NCBI GenBank assembly: GCA_030614505.1
Contig: JAUWTX010000008.1
Span: forward strand, 1-22,763
DNA: 22,763 nt
From: Desulfuromonadales bacterium
GTDB taxonomy: Bacteria; Desulfobacterota; Desulfuromonadia; Desulfuromonadales; BM103
Reading direction: 5' to 3'
Shown here piece after piece: positions 20,030 to 22,763 of the stretch (its first letter is position 1; each line of letters begins with the position of its first letter). The notes beneath the pieces were generated by a model. The model worked only from the letters and a program-made list of their open reading frames with translations, was not told the DNA's origin and ran no database searches. The translations under genes and the position numbers were made by a program.

Positions 20030-22147
20030 TCATGAGAGTGCAGACTCACCACTAAGCGCTTCGGTCATCAGTCCGGTAACGTCAAGAACCAGAATGGTTT
20101 TCTGGTTGCCCAGTTCGGCCGCTCCGGCAATCCCTTTGACAAAAGCCAGAGCCTTGCCGAGAGACTTGATAACAACATCCTGCTGTCCCAGAAGTTCATC
20201 GACAACAAACCCCATACGTTTTTCTGCCAAACCAACGATCGCAACATAGAGGTGATGATCAGCATCCTTAACAGCTCCCGGCAAACCAAAAACCTGGTCA
20301 AGACGCAGCAACGGTACGGTACTTTTCCTCAACTCCATAACCTCCCGCTTCTCGACAGTCTGAATGACATCCTTATCGATCATCAAGGTTTCAAGCACAG
20401 AATTGATCGGGATAGCATAGGTTGTTTCACCAACCCGCACGATCAACGCCTTGATAATTGCCAGGGTGATCGGCAGGGTAATAATCATGCTGGTCCCCTG
20501 CCCCAAAACGCTTTTGACCTCGATCATGCCGGACAATGCCGCTATGTTGTTCTTGACAACATCCATACCGACCCCGCGACCGGAAAGGTCGCTGACTTCA
20601 TCACGGGTCGAAAACCCGGGCAGAAAAAGCAAGTCATAGATTTCTTCCTCGGTCAACGTCTGAGTGTCAGAGATCAAGCCCTTTTCAATTGCCTTGCGAC
20701 GCACCGTGTCAGCGTCAATGCCACGACCATCGTCATGAACTTCGATAACAACATGATTGCCTTTCTGCGCAGACCAGAGTTGAATCAGGCCCTTTTCCGG
20801 CTTGCCGGCAGCACGGCGATCTTGCGGAGTTTCCAGACCATGATCGATCGCATTACGGATGATATGCATGAGCGGATCTGAGACATCTTCGATAATCAGC
20901 TTATCGAGTTCCGTATCCGCACCCCGAATATCAAGATCAACTTTCTTGCCCTGTTCGTTTGAGACCCGCCGGACAATCCGGGTCATCTTGTCAAACAGTT
21001 GGCCAACCGGAACCATACGCACATCCATGACGCCCTTTTGCAATTCATGCAGACGACGCTCCAGTATGCGCGTGGCTTTGCCCAGCTCTGTCACCAGATC
21101 TTTTTCACCGACGCCCTTCAAACGGCAACAGATGTCAGCTATCGAACTTTTGGAAAGGACCAGCTCACCGACAATATTCATCAACAGATCAAGCTTATCA
21201 ATATCGACTCTGACCGTGCGACTGATAGATCGCAACGAACTGCCGCCATCAACGCCTTCAATTGCAGCAGGCAAGAGTGAATCAGACGTAGCCATTTCCC
21301 CTGCGGCCCTGTTTCCATTAACGCCCGGGCTTCCAATAGCGCCTGGGTCTTCAATAACGCCGGGATCCTCAATAACAAAGGAATCAGGCTCAGATTCATC
21401 AGTGACATCACCACAGGTGTGAATGTCAAGGTCACCTCGACTCAGCAGCAACTCGATGTCAACATGGCTAAGATCACTGCCATAAAGGATTTGAAAAGCG
21501 ATCCGCTCACCGATTTCACCTGCTGACGGCAGAGTACTGACAACCTCACCATGCTGCTTGAGTTGCTGTGTGATTTCTGCAAGCTCCTGATCGAAGCTGG
21601 CCAGGTCAAAATCCATGCGCAGCAGGTGAAGGTGCCGGCCCTTACGGACATTTTCGAGCAGTCGATGCTCTTCATACTCCGTCAACACGTTCAGGATGGC
21701 AGGATCGATATTCAAACCGGCCAGAGGATCTTCCTCAATTTGTGCAGCGCCCTCAGCCGCCTGGCTGATTTGCATCAGAATGGAGCTGAGATCAATGGTG
21801 AAATTCTCATCGTTGCTTTTACCATCAATCAAGTTGATCAAAACATCAAGAGAACTGAACAGGGTGTCGACCAGATATTGATTGAAAGGAACCTTACCGA
21901 GACGTAGACCGTCCAGCAGGCTCTCCATGGAGTGGGAGAGTTGAGACAGGTCATCAAAGCCGAACATGCCGGCCAGACCTTTAATCGAATGAGCACCCCG
22001 GAAAATGCCGTTAAGTACCTCGGGATCGCAATCACCGGAATCGAGCGAATCAGCCAGCTTGACCAGGTCAAGGTTGAGTGATCCGATAATTTCCTCGGTT
22101 TCGCTGATAAAGTCCCGAAGAGCTTGAGAAGAGTTTTTATCGGACAA
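20030..22147 (-). CDS. cheA: Chemotaxis histidine kinase CheA
   Basis: Central kinase of the pathway, passing phosphate to CheY-type regulators and CheB. In order in 705 residues: HPt domain (1-105) with phosphorylated His53 in 'RGAHSIKG'; a P2-like region about 140-240 ('RLLENVRKGRHLHLLRMDFD'); a Pro-Gly linker 258-279; dimerisation domain with 'DKLDLLMNIVGELV' (317-330); HATPase with N-box 'DPLMHIIRNAIDHGLE' (424-439), 'DDGRGID' (472-478) and 'GRGVGMDVV'; and a C-terminal CheW-like domain from about 560. All kinase motifs are intact. The start is TTG (22145-22147), supported by GGAGG six bases upstream within the end of cheY, one base after that gene's stop, so translation is coupled. No receiver domain is fused. 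Confidence 0.97.
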   Translation of the reverse strand: MSDKNSSQALRDFISETEEIIGSLNLDLVKLADSLDSGDCDPEVLNGIFRGAHSIKGLAGMFGFDDLSQLSHSMESLLDGLRLGKVPFNQYLVDTLFSSLDVLINLIDGKSNDENFTIDLSSILMQISQAAEGAAQIEEDPLAGLNIDPAILNVLTEYEEHRLLENVRKGRHLHLLRMDFDLASFDQELAEITQQLKQHGEVVSTLPSAGEIGERIAFQILYGSDLSHVDIELLLSRGDLDIHTCGDVTDESEPDSFVIEDPGVIEDPGAIGSPGVNGNRAAGEMATSDSLLPAAIEGVDGGSSLRSISRTVRVDIDKLDLLMNIVGELVLSKSSIADICCRLKGVGEKDLVTELGKATRILERRLHELQKGVMDVRMVPVGQLFDKMTRIVRRVSNEQGKKVDLDIRGADTELDKLIIEDVSDPLMHIIRNAIDHGLETPQDRRAAGKPEKGLIQLWSAQKGNHVVIEVHDDGRGIDADTVRRKAIEKGLISDTQTLTEEEIYDLLFLPGFSTRDEVSDLSGRGVGMDVVKNNIAALSGMIEVKSVLGQGTSMIITLPITLAIIKALIVRVGETTYAIPINSVLETLMIDKDVIQTVEKREVMELRKSTVPLLRLDQVFGLPGAVKDADHHLYVAIVGLAEKRMGFVVDELLGQQDVVIKSLGKALAFVKGIAGAAELGNQKTILVLDVTGLMTEALSGESALS
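21311..21376 (-). repeat. 18 bp in-frame repeat encoding a Pro-Gly linker in CheA
   Basis: Three and two-thirds 18-base units encode VIEDPG, VIEDPG, AIGSPG and VNGN at CheA residues 258-279. Units start at 21376, 21358, 21340 and 21322 on the coding strand. It sits between the P2-like region and the dimerisation domain, a place where CheA linkers vary in length. Confidence 0.8.
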
Positions 22148-22148
22148 G

Positions 22149-22520
22149 TCAGCCCTCCAGGTACTCGCGAATCAGCTGCTGTAGCTGGTCAGGAGCAAAC
22201 GGTTTGACAAGGTAGGCATTGGCACCGAGAGACATCCCCTTCTCCCGATCACGCTCACTCCCTTCGGTGCTGATAATAAAGAGAGGCGTTTCCTTATAAT
22301 TCTCGTTATTGCGGATGAAGCTGACCAATTCAAGACCGTTGATATCCGGCATGTTAATATCAGTAATGATCAGGTCGACCTTTTCGCGCGGCAGGATTCG
22401 CAAAGCTTCGAAGCCATTAGCCGCCTCAACGGTCTCATAATCGCCCATCGCCGCAATAGTCGAAACAATCAGCGAACGCATGGTCAATGAGTCTTCAGCT
22501 ATCAGAATTTTCTTACTCAC
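22149..22520 (-). CDS. cheY: CheY-type response regulator (upstream of cheA)
   Basis: A 123-residue lone receiver with Glu9/Asp10, phospho-acceptor Asp54 in 'ITDINMP', Ser/Thr in 'IISTEGS' and Lys in 'LVKPF'. It is placed directly before cheA: the CheA ribosome binding site lies in its last codons and only one base separates its stop from the cheA start. Start GTG at 22518-22520 with AAGGAG six bases upstream. Closely related to the CheY at 10757-11131. It is the most likely direct partner of this CheA, from position. Confidence 0.93.
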   Translation of the reverse strand: MSKKILIAEDSLTMRSLIVSTIAAMGDYETVEAANGFEALRILPREKVDLIITDINMPDINGLELVSFIRNNENYKETPLFIISTEGSERDREKGMSLGANAYLVKPFAPDQLQQLIREYLEG

Positions 22521-22532
22521 TACAAACTCCTT

Positions 22533-22553
22533 AGCTTACAGCTTACGGCTTCC
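22533..22553. repeat. Short heptamer repeat, AGCTTAC type
   Basis: AGCTTAC (22533-22539), AGCTTAC (22540-22546) and GGCTTCC (22547-22553) continue the 7-base period seen elsewhere. It covers the stop codon of the upstream GAF gene and leads into the cheY ribosome binding site. Confidence 0.5.
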
Positions 22554-22763
22554 CCTTCCCCATCATCCGTCGCTCAAGAAGAGCTTTTTCCATCGCCAGC
22601 CCCGCTTGAGAGAGAAAAATTTCCAGGGACTCCGTATCACCAACAGACTTCTCATCAGGCAGGTTGTCACCATACAGCACAGCGACCACACGACCTTCAC
22701 TGATCAGGGGCCCGATAAAAACATCCGCAGGACGCTTGCCACCCAGATGATCGAAGAGGTAAT
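22543..22763 (-). CDS. GAF-like domain protein, C-terminal part (partial)
   Basis: The last 72 residues of a gene running off the right edge of the window; the stop is TAA at 22543-22545. The visible part reads 'DVFIGPLISEGRVVAVLYGD', then 'ESLEIFLSQAGLAMEKALLE', then 'RRMMGKGKP'. That is the final beta strand and helix of a GAF-type sensor domain. It lies 22 bases upstream of cheY on the same strand and is probably the upstream member of the operon. The rest of the protein cannot be judged. Confidence 0.7.
   Translation of the reverse strand, partial: YLFDHLGGKRPADVFIGPLISEGRVVAVLYGDNLPDEKSVGDTESLEIFLSQAGLAMEKALLERRMMGKGKP

Noticed and set aside
20252..20881. 209-codon plus-strand frame opposite cheA
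   Set aside because: It is the antisense of the CheA kinase and CheW-like domains; no recognisable domain or ribosome binding site.

Overview
The window reads as chromosome from a member of the Desulfuromonadia (Geobacter / Desulfuromonas / Pelobacter relatives). The grounds are the leuS-lptE-holA block facing rpsT and murJ, and a large chemotaxis-type operon containing a HEAT-repeat protein and a zinc-ribbon/receiver protein, both of which I associate with that group. This is inference from gene content and order; no search was run. No tRNA, rRNA, insertion sequence, phage gene or CRISPR array was seen, and no gap between genes exceeds about 205 bases.

Positions 1-1200 are a decayed, AT-rich flank. 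A truncated TMTC-like membrane glycosyltransferase lies on the minus strand and is followed, past its stop, by more in-frame hydrophobic sequence. A plus-strand exported SH3-domain gene has a good ribosome binding site but two in-frame stops.

Positions 1200-5500 are housekeeping and accessory genes on the minus strand: an ADP-ribosylglycohydrolase with its own promoter, a COG4324-type lipoprotein peptidase, a methylated-DNA methyltransferase (ogt) and the lipid II flippase murJ. Positions 5590-6010 hold rpsT on the plus strand with a clear sigma70-type promoter and a terminator. Positions 6007-10551 (minus) hold infA, leuS, lptE and holA, with a leuS leader that can form two mutually exclusive hairpins.

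Positions 10757-22763 (minus) are a chemosensory locus. In transcription order it reads: GAF protein (partial), cheY, cheA, ExeA/MshM-like AAA ATPase, long CheW, response regulator, short CheW, zinc-ribbon/receiver protein, HEAT-repeat protein, cheR, cheB, then after a repeat-filled gap a second GAF protein and a second cheY. No methyl-accepting receptor lies inside the window. The gene set gives a kinase (CheA), two couplers, adaptation enzymes (CheR/CheB) and several receiver outputs. The ATPase, HEAT and zinc-ribbon proteins suggest that it controls something other than, or in addition to, flagella, such as type IV pili or matrix; that is inference.

The most unusual feature is what fills the gaps. 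Heptamer tandem arrays of at least two sequence types occur at five places and exactly fill one gap. A 6 x 19 bp array with an invariant AATAAA fills the gap between the middle response regulator and cheW. A 3 x 18 bp array between cheR and cheB creates a 19-codon reading frame joined to both neighbours by ATGA overlaps. A large REP-like palindrome separates infA from the chemosensory locus.
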